From Streptomyces cinnamoneus (lineage in GTDB: Bacteria; Actinomycetota; Actinomycetes; Streptomycetales; Streptomycetaceae), in the NCBI RefSeq assembly GCF_014650495.1, contig NZ_BMVB01000013.1, forward strand, positions 1 through 64,000: 64,000 nucleotides of DNA, given 5' to 3'. The position numbers and the translations under genes were made by a program. Below are positions 7,941 to 16,910 of this stretch, piece by piece (within the stretch, counting starts at the first letter, position 1; each line of letters opens with the position of its first letter). The notes under the pieces are model-generated. The model did no database searches. It was not told where the DNA came from and worked only from the letters and a program-made list of their open reading frames with translations.

Positions 7941-9695
7941 ATGAAGATCCACAAGTACGACACCGTCATCGTCGGCGCCGGTGGCGCCGGCATGCGCGCC
8001 GCCATCGAGGCGACGAAGCGCAGCCGCACCGCCGTGCTGACGAAGCTCTACCCGACCCGCTCCCACACCGGCGCCGCCCAGGGCGGCATGGCCGCCGCCC
8101 TCGCGAACGTCGAGGAGGACAACTGGGAGTGGCACACCTTCGACACGATCAAGGGTGGCGACTACCTGGTCGACCAGGACGCCGCCGAGATCCTGGCGAA
8201 GGAGGCCATCGACGCGGTCCTCGACCTGGAGAAGATGGGCCTGCCGTTCAACCGCACCCCGGACGGCACCATCGACCAGCGCCGTTTCGGCGGTCACAGC
8301 CGTAACCACGGCGAGGCCCCGGTCCGCCGGTCCTGCTACGCCGCGGACCGCACCGGCCACATGATCCTCCAGACGCTGTACCAGAACTGCGTCAAGGAGG
8401 GCGTGGAGTTCTTCAACGAGTTCTACGTCCTCGACCAGCTGATCACCGAGGTGGACGGCGTCAAGAAGTCCGCCGGTGTGGTCGCCTACGAGCTGGCCAC
8501 CGGCGAGATCCACGTCTTCCAGGCGAAGGCCGTCATCTACGCCTCCGGCGGCACCGGCAAGTTCTTCAAGGTGACCTCCAACGCGCACACCCTGACGGGT
8601 GACGGCCAGGCGGCCTGCTACCGCCGCGGCCTGCCGCTGGAGGACATGGAGTTCTTCCAGTTCCACCCGACCGGCATCTGGCGCATGGGCATCCTGCTGA
8701 CGGAGGGCGCCCGCGGTGAGGGCGGCATCCTCCGCAACAAGGACGGCGAGCGCTTCATGGAGAAGTACGCGCCGGTCATGAAGGACCTCGCGTCCCGTGA
8801 CGTCGTCTCGCGCTCCATCTACACGGAGATCCGCGAGGGCCGTGGCTGCGGTCCCGAGGGCGACCACGTCTACCTCGACCTCACCCACCTGCCGCCGGAG
8901 CAGCTGGACGCCAAGCTGCCCGACATCACCGAGTTCGCGCGGACGTACCTGGGCATCGAGCCCTACACGGACCCGATCCCGATCCAGCCCACCGCGCACT
9001 ACGCCATGGGCGGCATCCCGACCAACGTCGAGGGCGAGGTGCTGGCCGACAACGACACCGTCGTCCCCGGCCTGTACGCCGCCGGCGAGGTCGCCTGCGT
9101 GTCGGTGCACGGCGCCAACCGCCTGGGCACCAACTCGCTGCTCGACATCAACGTCTTCGGCCGCCGCGCCGGCATCGCCGCCGCGGAGTACTCGGTGAAG
9201 GCCGACTACGTCGAGCTGCCGGAGAACCCGGCGCAGCTCGTCGCCGACCAGGTCGAGCGGCTGCGCAACTCCACCGGCACCGAGCGGGTCGCCGAGCTCC
9301 GCAAGGAGCTGCAGGAGACCATGGACGCCAACGTCATGGTCTTCCGCACCGAGCAGACCATCAAGACGGCCGTCGAGAAGATCGCCGAGCTGCGCGAGCG
9401 CTACCAGAACGTGTCCGTCCAGGACAAGGGCAAGCGCTTCAACACCGACCTGCTGGAGGCCATCGAGCTGGGCAACCTGCTCGACCTGGCCGAGGTGATG
9501 GCCGTGTCCGCGCTGGCGCGCAAGGAGTCCCGCGGTGGTCACTACCGCGAGGACTACCCCAACCGCGACGACGTCAACTTCATGCGCCACACCATGGCGT
9601 ACCGCGAGGTCGACGCGGACGGCAAGGACTCGATCCGCCTCGACTACAAGCCGGTCGTCCAGACCCGCTACCAGCCGATGGAGCGTAAGTACTGA
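7941..9695 (+). CDS. sdhA: Succinate dehydrogenase flavoprotein subunit
   Basis: Oxidises succinate to fumarate on the cytoplasmic face and passes electrons to SdhB. The 584 residues match the family. There is an N-terminal dinucleotide fold (VIVGAGGAGMRAAIE) and the covalent FAD His in RSHTGAAQGGMAAAL. Active-site sequences include RRFGGHSRNHGEAPVRR, HPTGIWRMGILLTEGARGEG and HYAMGGIPTNVEGEV. The C-terminal domain contains REDYPNRDD and the end QTRYQPMERKY. Its TGA shares a base with the sdhB ATG at 9695, which indicates translational coupling. Confidence 0.97.
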   Translation: MKIHKYDTVIVGAGGAGMRAAIEATKRSRTAVLTKLYPTRSHTGAAQGGMAAALANVEEDNWEWHTFDTIKGGDYLVDQDAAEILAKEAIDAVLDLEKMGLPFNRTPDGTIDQRRFGGHSRNHGEAPVRRSCYAADRTGHMILQTLYQNCVKEGVEFFNEFYVLDQLITEVDGVKKSAGVVAYELATGEIHVFQAKAVIYASGGTGKFFKVTSNAHTLTGDGQAACYRRGLPLEDMEFFQFHPTGIWRMGILLTEGARGEGGILRNKDGERFMEKYAPVMKDLASRDVVSRSIYTEIREGRGCGPEGDHVYLDLTHLPPEQLDAKLPDITEFARTYLGIEPYTDPIPIQPTAHYAMGGIPTNVEGEVLADNDTVVPGLYAAGEVACVSVHGANRLGTNSLLDINVFGRRAGIAAAEYSVKADYVELPENPAQLVADQVERLRNSTGTERVAELRKELQETMDANVMVFRTEQTIKTAVEKIAELRERYQNVSVQDKGKRFNTDLLEAIELGNLLDLAEVMAVSALARKESRGGHYREDYPNRDDVNFMRHTMAYREVDADGKDSIRLDYKPVVQTRYQPMERKY

Positions 9696-10456
9696 TGGCT
9701 ACCCCGACTCTCGAGAAGGCCGGGACGGCGGCGCAGGACGCTTCGCCGTACATCACGGTCACCTTCCGGATCCGCCGGTTCAACCCGGAGGTCTCCGCGG
9801 AGGCCACCTGGCAGGACTTCGAGGTGGAGATCGACCCGAAGGAGCGCGTGCTCGACGGTCTCCACAAGATCAAGTGGGACCTGGACGGCACGCTGACCTT
9901 CCGGCGCTCCTGCGCCCACGGCATCTGCGGCTCCGACGCCATGCGCATCAACGGCCGCAACCGGCTGGCGTGCAAGACGCTGATCAAGGACATCAACCCG
10001 GCCAAGCCGATCACGGTCGAGCCCATCAAGGGCCTGACGGTCCTGAAGGACCTCGTGGTCGACATGGAGCCGTTCTTCCAGGCGTACCGCGACGTCATGC
10101 CGTTCCTGATCACCAAGGGCAACGAGCCGACGCGCGAGCGCCTGCAGTCCGCCGAGGACCGCGAGCGCTTCGACGACACCACCAAGTGCATCCTGTGCGC
10201 CGCGTGCACGTCCTCGTGCCCGGTGTTCTGGAACGACGGCCAGTACTTCGGCCCGGCGGCGATCGTCAACGCGCACCGCTTCATCTTCGACTCGCGTGAC
10301 GAGGCGGGCGAGCAGCGTCTGGAGATCCTGAACGACAAGGACGGCGTGTGGCGCTGCCGCACGACGTTCAACTGCACCGACGCCTGCCCGCGTGGCATCG
10401 AGGTCACCAAGGCGATCCAGGAGGTGAAGCGAGCGCTCATCACGCGCCGCTTCTGA
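9695..10456 (+). CDS. sdhB: Succinate dehydrogenase iron-sulfur subunit
   Basis: Carries electrons from the flavin to the membrane quinone site through three iron-sulfur clusters. The 253-residue protein has an N-terminal ferredoxin domain whose Cys ligands lie in FRRSCAHGICGSDAMR and NRLACKTL for [2Fe-2S]. A C-terminal domain has CILCAACTSSCPVFW and CRTTFNCTDACPRGIEV for [4Fe-4S] and [3Fe-4S]. It ends with IQEVKRALITRRF. It overlaps sdhA by one base and is followed by a strong hairpin at 10477-10511 that closes the operon. Confidence 0.97.
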   Translation: MATPTLEKAGTAAQDASPYITVTFRIRRFNPEVSAEATWQDFEVEIDPKERVLDGLHKIKWDLDGTLTFRRSCAHGICGSDAMRINGRNRLACKTLIKDINPAKPITVEPIKGLTVLKDLVVDMEPFFQAYRDVMPFLITKGNEPTRERLQSAEDRERFDDTTKCILCAACTSSCPVFWNDGQYFGPAAIVNAHRFIFDSRDEAGEQRLEILNDKDGVWRCRTTFNCTDACPRGIEVTKAIQEVKRALITRRF

Positions 10457-10476
10457 TCCCCCCGTTCACGGGTTCC

Positions 10477-10511
10477 GGGCCCGCTCCGCACCACTGGTGC
10501 GGGGCGGGCCC
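10477..10511 (+). terminator. Terminator hairpin of the sdhCDAB operon
   Basis: Arms 10477-10493 and 10495-10511 pair over 17 bases with a single G-T wobble and a one-base loop. It starts 20 bases after the sdhB stop. It has no T-run, which is usual for streptomycete terminators. Confidence 0.8.
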
Positions 10512-10558
10512 GTCCGCGTTCACCCGAGCCGACCGGTGATGCGGGCCGGGGGGCGCCG

Positions 10559-10909
10559 TCAGGCGGTGCGCAGGCCCGACGTCACCCCGAGCAGCGCCTC
10601 CTTCTTGCGGAGGAGGTCGGCCAGCTGCTCGTCGACCCGGGTGAGCTGCTCGTCGAGCACGCCGACGGAGTGGTCGCAGGCGAGCAGGCCGGGGCCGCCC
10701 TGGGTGCAGGGCATCAGCTCCCGGATGGCCTCGGTCGTCAGACCGCCGGCCAGGAGCTCGCGGATGCGCGTGACGCGCTCGCCGGCGTCCGGGTGGTAGC
10801 GGCGGTAGCCGTTGGCGTCGCGCTCGGAGCTGAGCAGGCCCTGCTGCTCGTAGTAGCGCAGGAGCCGGGTGCTGACCCCGGTACGACGGGACAGTTCACC
10901 TATGCGCAT
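10559..10909 (-). CDS. MerR family transcriptional regulator
   Basis: The 116-residue protein starts MRIGELSRRTGVSTRLLRYY, the classic MerR winged-helix start, followed by EQQGLLSSERDANGYRRYHP. A C-terminal helix (about 75-110) serves for dimerisation. One Cys in LMPCTQGG and one in LLACDHSV might sense a ligand, but no metal-site signature is present. It is divergent from the hydrolase gene at 10970 with 60 bases between them, which contain a TGACA-N4-TGTCA palindrome. It probably controls itself and that hydrolase. Confidence 0.93.
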   Translation of the reverse strand: MRIGELSRRTGVSTRLLRYYEQQGLLSSERDANGYRRYHPDAGERVTRIRELLAGGLTTEAIRELMPCTQGGPGLLACDHSVGVLDEQLTRVDEQLADLLRKKEALLGVTSGLRTA

Positions 10910-10937
10910 CAGCGGATTCCCCCACCTGACTTGACCT

Positions 10938-10951
10938 TGACACTGATGTCA
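10938..10951. promoter_or_regulatory. Palindrome between MerR gene and hydrolase, likely operator
   Basis: TGACA (10938-10942), spacer CTGA, TGTCA (10947-10951), preceded by two overlapping TTGAC boxes at 10931 and 10937. MerR proteins typically bind a dyad inside an overlong spacer of a divergent promoter, and this one sits in the short shared gap. The exact -35/-10 pairs are not clear to me. Confidence 0.5.
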
Positions 10952-10969
10952 TACGGCAACCTCTCGGCC

Positions 10970-11752
10970 ATGACACGGATTCCCGCACTCTCCACTTCCG
11001 TCACCGGCACCGGCCCGGGCCTCCTCCTCGCGCACGGCGCGGGCGGCAGCATCGAGGGCAACTACGCCCCGGTCCTGCCGGCCCTGGCCGCCGCCCACAC
11101 CGTCGTCGCCCCCGACTACCCGGGCTCCGGCGCCACGCCGCGCGCGACGGGCCCCCTGACCGTGGACGCCCTCGCCGACGCCGTCGTCGCCGCGGCCGAC
11201 GAGGCGGGCCTCGACACCTTCACCCTGATCGGCTACTCGCTGGGCACGATGGTGTCCGTGCGGGTCGCCGCCCGCCACCCGGAGCGGGTGCGGGGCCTGG
11301 TGCTGTCGGCGGGCCTGGCCCGCCCGGACAACCGGCTGCGGGCCACGCTCGACCTGTGGCAGAAGCTGCTGGCCGAGGGCGACCTGCAGGCGTTCGCCCG
11401 CTTCGTCGCGCTCAGCGCCTTCGGCGAGGACTTCTTCAACGCCGTCCCGCAGGATCAGGTGGGCCCCTTCCTGGACCTGATCGCCGCGGGCGTGCCGGCC
11501 GGCACCGCCGACCAGGCCGCCGCCGTCCTGACGGGCGACAGCACCGCCGACCTCGCCGGGATCTCCGTCCCCACCCTGGTCATCGCCCCGACCCAGGACA
11601 CCCTGGTCTCGCCGGCCCACTCCCGCTACCTGGCCGACCACATCCCGGGCGCGGAGTACGCCGAGATCGCCACCGGCCACGTCCCCATGGCCGAGCGCCC
11701 GGAGGAGTGGGAGAAGCTGATCGTGGCCTTCCTCGACCGCCACGGCCTCTGA
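10970..11752 (+). CDS. Alpha/beta hydrolase
   Basis: A 260-residue alpha/beta-fold hydrolase. The oxyanion loop is LLLAHGAGGSIEGNY. The nucleophile elbow is GYSLGTM (Gly-x-Ser-x-Gly). The acidic residue is probably in VIAPTQDTLVSP, and the base His is in ATGHVPMAERPEEW near the end. The substrate cannot be told from sequence. No ribosome-binding site precedes the ATG at 10970, so a leaderless message is possible; an in-frame ATG at 10946 lies inside the palindrome and is less likely. The divergent MerR regulator probably controls it. Confidence 0.88.
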   Translation: MTRIPALSTSVTGTGPGLLLAHGAGGSIEGNYAPVLPALAAAHTVVAPDYPGSGATPRATGPLTVDALADAVVAAADEAGLDTFTLIGYSLGTMVSVRVAARHPERVRGLVLSAGLARPDNRLRATLDLWQKLLAEGDLQAFARFVALSAFGEDFFNAVPQDQVGPFLDLIAAGVPAGTADQAAAVLTGDSTADLAGISVPTLVIAPTQDTLVSPAHSRYLADHIPGAEYAEIATGHVPMAERPEEWEKLIVAFLDRHGL

Positions 11753-11790
11753 GCACGGAAGGCGGCCTCCGGCGGCCACGTGAAGGGGCG

Positions 11791-13359
11791 TCAGATGCGC
11801 CCCAGCATCCACAGCCGCCAGATGCCCGTTCCGTCGGAGAGGTACTGCGCCCCCGAGACCGAGGACGTGCTGAGGACGTAGTCCTTCTTCTGCCACAGCG
11901 GCACCATGGGCACGTCCTCGGCGACGATCTTCTGGATGTCGCGGATCTCGCCGGCCACCCGGTTGCGCAGGGGATTCTGCTGCGTCAGCCGGATGAGCTG
12001 CTCCACGCGGGGGCTGGAGTAGCCGGAGTGGAACGCGTCGCCGCCGCCGACCAGCGGGGTGGTGAAGGTGTCGGGGTCGGGGAAGTCGGCCACCCAGCTG
12101 ACGCAGTACGCGTCGTAGGCGCCCCGCGCGTAGCCCTCCTGGAACTCCTGCCAGGCCACCTTCCGTGTCGTCACCCGGAACAGGCCGGTGGCCTCCAGCT
12201 GCTTCTTCAGCAGCGCCGCCTCCTGGTCCGTCACCGCGCCCTGCGAGTAGGCGAGCCCGAACGACACGGGCACCTGCACGCCCGCCTTCTGCAGCAGCTG
12301 CCTCGCCCGTCCGGCGTCCGGCGTGGGATAGGCGTCGAAGAAGGACGTGGCATGGCCGGTGAGGCCCTGCGGGACGAGGGAGTACAGCGGCTCGACGGTG
12401 CGCAGGTGCACGTCGCGCGCGAGCGCCTGACGGTCGACGACGGCGGCCACCGCCTGGCGCACGGCCGGGGTCCGCAGGGGGGAGTCCTCGCGCAGGTTGA
12501 AGACCAGGAAGCGGGTGTTGGCGGCCGCGTTCTCGTTCACCCGGACGCCGGAGTCCGGCGAGGACAGCCGGGCCAGGTCGGTGGGCGGCATCTGCCGGGC
12601 GGCCACGTCCACGGACCGGCGCTGCCAGGCGTCGCTCATGCGCTGCGGGTCGGTGAAGTACCGCACCGTCACGTCCCCGCCGACCTTCTTCACGGCGCCG
12701 GCGTACGTGTCGTTGCGCTCCAGCTCGGCGGTGGCGCCCGGCTGGTAGGACGTGAGGACGTACGGGCCCGAGCCGTCGGCCTCGTTGCCCTCGCGCAGCC
12801 GGTCCGCGGGGTAGCGCGTGCTGTCGACGATGGACCCCGCACCCGTGGCGATCTTGAACGGGAAGGTCGCGTCCGGCGCCTTCAGCCGGAACGTCACCGT
12901 CCGGTCGTCGTCGGCGACCTCCACCGACCCCAGCGTCTCCAGCAGCGGCTTCGGGCCCTGCCCGGACTTGATCCGCAGGATGCGGTCGAAGGAGAACTTC
13001 ACGTCCTTCGCCGTCAGGGGGTGCCCGTTGCTGAACTTCAACCCCTCCCGCAGCTCGCAGGCGTACGTGCGTAAGTCCTCGCCCCGGAAGCCGCAGCGGC
13101 GCGCCGCGTCCGGCACCGGGGCGCCCGAGCCCGGGCTGAACGTCATCAGTGACTGATACACGTTGCCGTACAGCGCCCACGAGCCCGCGTCATAGGCTCC
13201 CGCGGGGTCGAGCGTGCTGACCGTGTCGGTCGTGCCGACCCGCAGCGGCCCCCCGCCGCCGCCGTTCCCCGAGGTGATCCCGCAGCCGCCGGCACCCATG
13301 ACACACAACGCCAGCAGTGCCGAAGGCACCACGGCCCTTCGCATTCGGACCCCACGCAC
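11791..13359 (-). CDS. ABC transporter substrate-binding lipoprotein, family 5 (peptide type)
   Basis: Extracellular solute-binding protein of the DppA/OppA class, about 520 residues. The lipobox is in LCVMGAGGCG. The family start VGTTDTVSTLDPAGAYD is followed by LREGLKFSNGHPLTAKDVKFSFDRI and AYDAYCVSWVADFPDPD. It probably binds peptides or nickel-like ligands for an ABC importer. No permease or ATPase genes are adjacent, so it is an orphan component or serves a distant transporter. The start is GTG at 13359 (GGGAGGGG upstream) or ATG at 13344; the signal peptide is intact from either. Confidence 0.9.
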   Translation of the reverse strand: MRGVRMRRAVVPSALLALCVMGAGGCGITSGNGGGGGPLRVGTTDTVSTLDPAGAYDAGSWALYGNVYQSLMTFSPGSGAPVPDAARRCGFRGEDLRTYACELREGLKFSNGHPLTAKDVKFSFDRILRIKSGQGPKPLLETLGSVEVADDDRTVTFRLKAPDATFPFKIATGAGSIVDSTRYPADRLREGNEADGSGPYVLTSYQPGATAELERNDTYAGAVKKVGGDVTVRYFTDPQRMSDAWQRRSVDVAARQMPPTDLARLSSPDSGVRVNENAAANTRFLVFNLREDSPLRTPAVRQAVAAVVDRQALARDVHLRTVEPLYSLVPQGLTGHATSFFDAYPTPDAGRARQLLQKAGVQVPVSFGLAYSQGAVTDQEAALLKKQLEATGLFRVTTRKVAWQEFQEGYARGAYDAYCVSWVADFPDPDTFTTPLVGGGDAFHSGYSSPRVEQLIRLTQQNPLRNRVAGEIRDIQKIVAEDVPMVPLWQKKDYVLSTSSVSGAQYLSDGTGIWRLWMLGRI

Positions 13360-13475
13360 CCCTGCGCCCCTCCCGCCCGGTGATGCGCATCACCGTAAAC
13401 AAGCGAACGCGCGTCCGTCCCGGGAATCGGCCAAGTGATCGTCGGCCGTCCGCGGAGAGGGTGGGCAGGTGTCCG

Positions 13476-13757
13476 TTATGAGGTGCGCCGCAAGGCCCGT
13501 ACGCCACGCAACCCGATGGCACCTACAGCCGTCCCCAGAAGAAACGAGGTGATCGCGAGCAGCAGATGCACCCAGAAGTACGCGGTCGGGGAACCCGCGT
13601 CGTCGAAGGCCAGCCCGCTGCCGTCCTTCCAGAGATTCTTCACGAAAGTGATCCAGATGACCCAGCTCCAGGCGCCGAAGGCGAGCAGGAACCACGACAC
13701 GGGACGCGAGAGGGTCGCGGGGGTTCGGGGGGCCGCTTCCCCGGAAGACTTCACCAT
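13476..13757 (-). CDS. SCO4848-like small membrane protein
   Basis: A 93-residue protein with two hydrophobic segments, SWFLLAFGAWSWVIWITFV (about 20-38) and YFWVHLLLAITSFLLGTAVG (about 60-80), ending in a basic tail GVRALRRTS. Size, topology and the divergent D,D-carboxypeptidase gene match what I recall of the SCO4848 family of S. coelicolor. Function is unknown. The start is either ATG at 13757 or the next codon, GTG at 13754. Only 109 bases separate it from the carboxypeptidase start. Confidence 0.78.
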   Translation of the reverse strand: MVKSSGEAAPRTPATLSRPVSWFLLAFGAWSWVIWITFVKNLWKDGSGLAFDDAGSPTAYFWVHLLLAITSFLLGTAVGAIGLRGVRALRRTS

Positions 13758-13866
13758 GGGTTTCAGTATGCGTTCCGGCACTCGCACTGGTCCTATCGGG
13801 TCCTCGCAGGCCGCACGCCGTGAGGCACCGTCCTGGTTCACAGTCCGTGGAGGTACGTTCACCAGC

Positions 13867-15177
13867 GTGCCGACCACAACATCACACCCCCCGCGGTACC
13901 CCGCGCACCGCACGCGGTACTCCGCACCGCGCCGAGTCCGGCGCTCCGCGACCCTGCTGGCGGCCGGCGCGTCGCTGCTGCTCCCGCTGGCGACCGCCGC
14001 ACCCGCCCTCGCCACGCCGCCCGCCCCCTCCGCCACCCCGGCGGCCGACGGCAAGGGCCAGCCCAAGCAGCCGCCCAAGCGGCCGCCCGCCAAGATGTCC
14101 ACGGTGGGCGGCGAGCTGCTGGGCCGGCCGGGCGTCCAGGTGCAGCCGGGCCCGGGCGCGCCCGCGCTGCCGAGGGAGCTCAGCGGCAATTCGTGGCTCG
14201 TCGCGGACGCCGAGTCGGGCGAGATCCTCGCCGCGAACAACGCGCACTGGCAGCTGCCGCCCGCCTCCACCCTCAAGATGCTCTTCGCCGACACCGTGCT
14301 GCCGAAGTTCCCCAAGAGCCAGCAGCACACGGTCCGCTCCTCCGATCTGGAGGGCATGGGCGACGGCAGCAGTCAGGTCGGGATGAAGGAGGGCGTCACC
14401 TACTCCGTCCGCGACATGTGGATGGGCGTCTTCCTGCGGTCCGGCAACGACGCGGTGCACGTGCTGTCCGCGATGAACGGCGGTGTCACGAAGACCGTCA
14501 AGGACATGCAGGCCCACGCCGACGCCCTCCAGGCACGCGACACGCACGTGGTCACCCCCGACGGCTACGACGCCGAGGAGCAGGTCTCCAGCGCCTACGA
14601 CCTCACGCTCTTCGCCCGCTCGGGGCTGCAGAAGGCGGACTTCCGCGAGTACTGCTCCACGGCCCGGACGCAGTTCCCGGACGAGGACCACCCGGGGAAG
14701 ACGAAGGAGATCGTCAACACCAACCGGCTCCTCACCGGCCAGGGCATCCCCGCCTACAAGGGCATGGCCGGCGTGAAGAACGGCTCGACGACCAACGCCG
14801 GCAACACCTTCACCGGCGTCGCCCAGCACGACGGCAAGAAGCTGCTGGTCACCGTCATGAACCCGGAGATCAAGGAGCCGCACCAGGTCTACAAGGAGAC
14901 CCAGCTGCTCCTGGACTGGGGCTTCGAGGCGGCCGGTCACGTCAAGCCCGTCGGCGTGCTGGTGGCCCCTCCGGGCGCCTCCGACAAGCCGGGCGGGGTC
15001 AGCGGTGGCGGCACCGCCGGGCAGGGCGCCCAGGCGTCGGTCTCCGGCGGCGACGGCATGTGGACGGCCGTCGGGCTGACGGGCGGCGCGCTGGCGGTGC
15101 TGGCGGTGGCCGGCTACATCGTCAACCGCCGGCACCCGCTGCCGCAGCGCGTGCAGCACCGTCGCCCGAAGGAGTGA
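13867..15177 (+). CDS. D-alanyl-D-alanine carboxypeptidase (S11 family)
   Basis: A low-molecular-mass penicillin-binding protein that trims the terminal D-Ala from peptidoglycan stem peptides. The 436-residue protein begins with GTG. It has a basic twin-Arg-like N-terminus, a signal peptide ending near ATAAPALA, a Pro/Lys linker, and the catalytic domain from about 105. Motifs are SxxK at STLK (Ser134, Lys137) and SGN at 192-194. The third motif is KNG (304-306) where most S11 enzymes have KTG. A C-terminal membrane helix (about 400-420) and basic tail anchor it. GGAGG lies 13 bases before the GTG, rather far. Confidence 0.93.
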   Translation: MPTTTSHPPRYPAHRTRYSAPRRVRRSATLLAAGASLLLPLATAAPALATPPAPSATPAADGKGQPKQPPKRPPAKMSTVGGELLGRPGVQVQPGPGAPALPRELSGNSWLVADAESGEILAANNAHWQLPPASTLKMLFADTVLPKFPKSQQHTVRSSDLEGMGDGSSQVGMKEGVTYSVRDMWMGVFLRSGNDAVHVLSAMNGGVTKTVKDMQAHADALQARDTHVVTPDGYDAEEQVSSAYDLTLFARSGLQKADFREYCSTARTQFPDEDHPGKTKEIVNTNRLLTGQGIPAYKGMAGVKNGSTTNAGNTFTGVAQHDGKKLLVTVMNPEIKEPHQVYKETQLLLDWGFEAAGHVKPVGVLVAPPGASDKPGGVSGGGTAGQGAQASVSGGDGMWTAVGLTGGALAVLAVAGYIVNRRHPLPQRVQHRRPKE

Positions 15178-15186
15178 AGGCGGGCG

Positions 15187-16110
15187 TCACCCGTCGTTGC
15201 CCTTGCCGCCCTCCGCGTCGTTGCCCTTGCCGTTCTCCCCGTCGTTCCCGCGCCGCGTGGGCGCCGCCTCCCCGGAGCTTCCGGTGGCCGTCCACGCGGC
15301 GCAGTACAGGGTCAGCTTCGCCGTGAAGTTGATCCACAGCAGCAGCGCGATCGGCGTTCCGAACGCGCCGTACATGCTCTTGGCCGCCACGCCCTGCAGA
15401 TAGCCGCTCAGCACCAGCTTGAGCACCTCGAAGCCGACCGCCCCGACGAAGGCGGCGACGACGAGGCGACGGCGCGGCGGCCAGACGCCGGGCAGCCGCG
15501 AGAGCACGTAGAGCAGCAGCAGGAAGTCGGCGAGGACGGCGATGCAGAAGCCCGCGGCCGTCAGCAGCCCGCCGACGCCGGACAGCCCCGTCCGGTCGGC
15601 CACCCAGCCGACGGCCGACGACGCGAACGCCGAGCAGGCGGCGGACAGCAGCGCGACCGCGCCCAGGCCCACCAGCACCGCCGCGTCCTTGAGCTTGAGC
15701 AGGAAGACGTTGCCGGGGTCCTCCTCCACCTCCCACACCGCGCGCAGGCACTCGCGCAGGGAGCCCACCCAGCTGACGCCGGTGAGGAGCAGCAGGACGG
15801 CGGCGACGAGCGAGACGGCGCCGGCGTGCTCGGTGAAGCCGTGCAGGTCGATGCTGCCGGCGAGGCCGGGCAGCTGCTCGGAGATCTTCTTCTCCAGCTC
15901 CTGGACCTGCCCGTCGGTGAGCAGGGCCGCCGAGACGGCCGCGCCGAGCGTCAGCAGGGGGAAGAGCGCCACGAAGCTGGTGAAGGTGATCGCCGCGGCC
16001 AGGCGGGTCCATTTCACCCGGTCGAGGGTCTCGTACGTCCGCCACGCGTGCGTACGCATCGCCTTGCCGATCGGGGGACCGATCCAGGGGAGCCGCGTCA
16101 GCCAGTCCAT
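15187..16110 (-). CDS. YihY/BrkB family membrane protein
   Basis: A 307-residue integral membrane protein. The family start KWTRLAAAITFTSFVALFPL is followed by five further hydrophobic segments (about 95-115, 138-160, 175-205, 210-230 and 240-265) and the signature YGAFGTPIALLLWINFTAK. The family was once called ribonuclease BN in error; its role is unsettled. The C-terminal 35 residues are a hydrophilic run of Asn-Asp-Gly and Gly-Lys-Gly repeats encoded by near-identical direct repeats at about 15190-15255. It is convergent with the carboxypeptidase gene, 9 bases away. Confidence 0.9.
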   Translation of the reverse strand: MDWLTRLPWIGPPIGKAMRTHAWRTYETLDRVKWTRLAAAITFTSFVALFPLLTLGAAVSAALLTDGQVQELEKKISEQLPGLAGSIDLHGFTEHAGAVSLVAAVLLLLTGVSWVGSLRECLRAVWEVEEDPGNVFLLKLKDAAVLVGLGAVALLSAACSAFASSAVGWVADRTGLSGVGGLLTAAGFCIAVLADFLLLLYVLSRLPGVWPPRRRLVVAAFVGAVGFEVLKLVLSGYLQGVAAKSMYGAFGTPIALLLWINFTAKLTLYCAAWTATGSSGEAAPTRRGNDGENGKGNDAEGGKGNDG

Positions 16111-16159
16111 GAGGGAACGTCTACCCCCGATCCGGCCGGAATCGTCGCCCGCGCGCAGG

Positions 16160-16747
16160 TCACGGGGAGGGGCGGCTCAGCGGGGAGAGGTCGCTCTGGT
16201 GCGGCACCTCGCCCGCCGCGCCGTCCTTGCCGAAGGGGAAGTCGCGCTCCAGGCGCCAGATGCCGTCCTCCCCCTGCTCGTACAGCGCGAACCCCTCGAT
16301 GGCCCACTCGGCCTCGTAGTCCGCGAGCTCCGCGTACGCCCGGTCCATCGCCTCCTCGGCGATGCCGTGCGCCACGGTCACGTGCGGGTGGTACGGGAAC
16401 TGCAGCTCCCGCGCCACCGGCCCCGAGGCGTCCCGCACCCGCTTCTGCAGCCAGGCGCAGGAGGAGGAGCCCTCCACCACGTTGACGAAGACGACGGGCG
16501 ACAGCGGGCGGAACGTGCCCGTCCCGCTCAGCCGCATCCGGAACGGCCGCCCGGCCTCCGCGACCTCCGCCAGGTGACGCTCGATCGCCGGCAGTGACGA
16601 GGCGTCCACCTCGGTGGGGGGCAGCAGCGTCACGTGCGTGGGAATGCCGTGGGCGTGCGGGTCGCCGAAGCTCTCACGGCGCTTCTGGAGGAAGCTGCCG
16701 TACGGCTCCGGGACCGCGATCGAAACGCCGAGCGTTACGGTCCCCAC
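16160..16747 (-). CDS. 2'-5' RNA ligase-like 2H phosphodiesterase
   Basis: A 195-residue two-histidine phosphoesterase. The two HxT motifs are THVTLLPP (about residue 38) and PHVTVAHG (about 120), each on the strand expected for this fold. The family acts on RNA ends or 2',3'-cyclic phosphates, but the substrate here cannot be named. The start GTG at 16747 has GGAGGGAGAA upstream. It follows trpS on the same strand with a gap of about 163 bases. Confidence 0.85.
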   Translation of the reverse strand: MGTVTLGVSIAVPEPYGSFLQKRRESFGDPHAHGIPTHVTLLPPTEVDASSLPAIERHLAEVAEAGRPFRMRLSGTGTFRPLSPVVFVNVVEGSSSCAWLQKRVRDASGPVARELQFPYHPHVTVAHGIAEEAMDRAYAELADYEAEWAIEGFALYEQGEDGIWRLERDFPFGKDGAAGEVPHQSDLSPLSRPSP

Positions 16748-16888
16748 TGCGTTCTCCCTCCTGTGCGCCTGTACGTCCCCGTGGTCAGTGTGACGGCTGC
16801 GCCGCACCCGCTGCCAGGTCACCTGGTCCCCGGCGCCCGGGACCGTGGGCCCGACGTGCACGGACGCATCCGAACCGTATCCGGATGG

Positions 16889-16904
16889 CCCAGCCTCCGC
16901 TGGG
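16889..16904 (-). terminator. Small hairpin after trpS
   Basis: CCCAGC (16889-16894) and GCTGGG (16899-16904) flank a four-base loop, 7 bases past the trpS stop on the minus strand. The stem is short (6 bp), so this is a weak terminator candidate. Confidence 0.35.
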
Positions 16905-16910
16905 TTTCCG

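Noticed and set aside
10949..13180. Very long minus-strand open frame opposite the hydrolase and across the solute-binding protein
   Set aside because: Arg/Gly/Pro-rich composition with no domain; typical stop-free shadow of GC-rich coding DNA. The binding-protein frame at 11791-13359 is clearly the real one.
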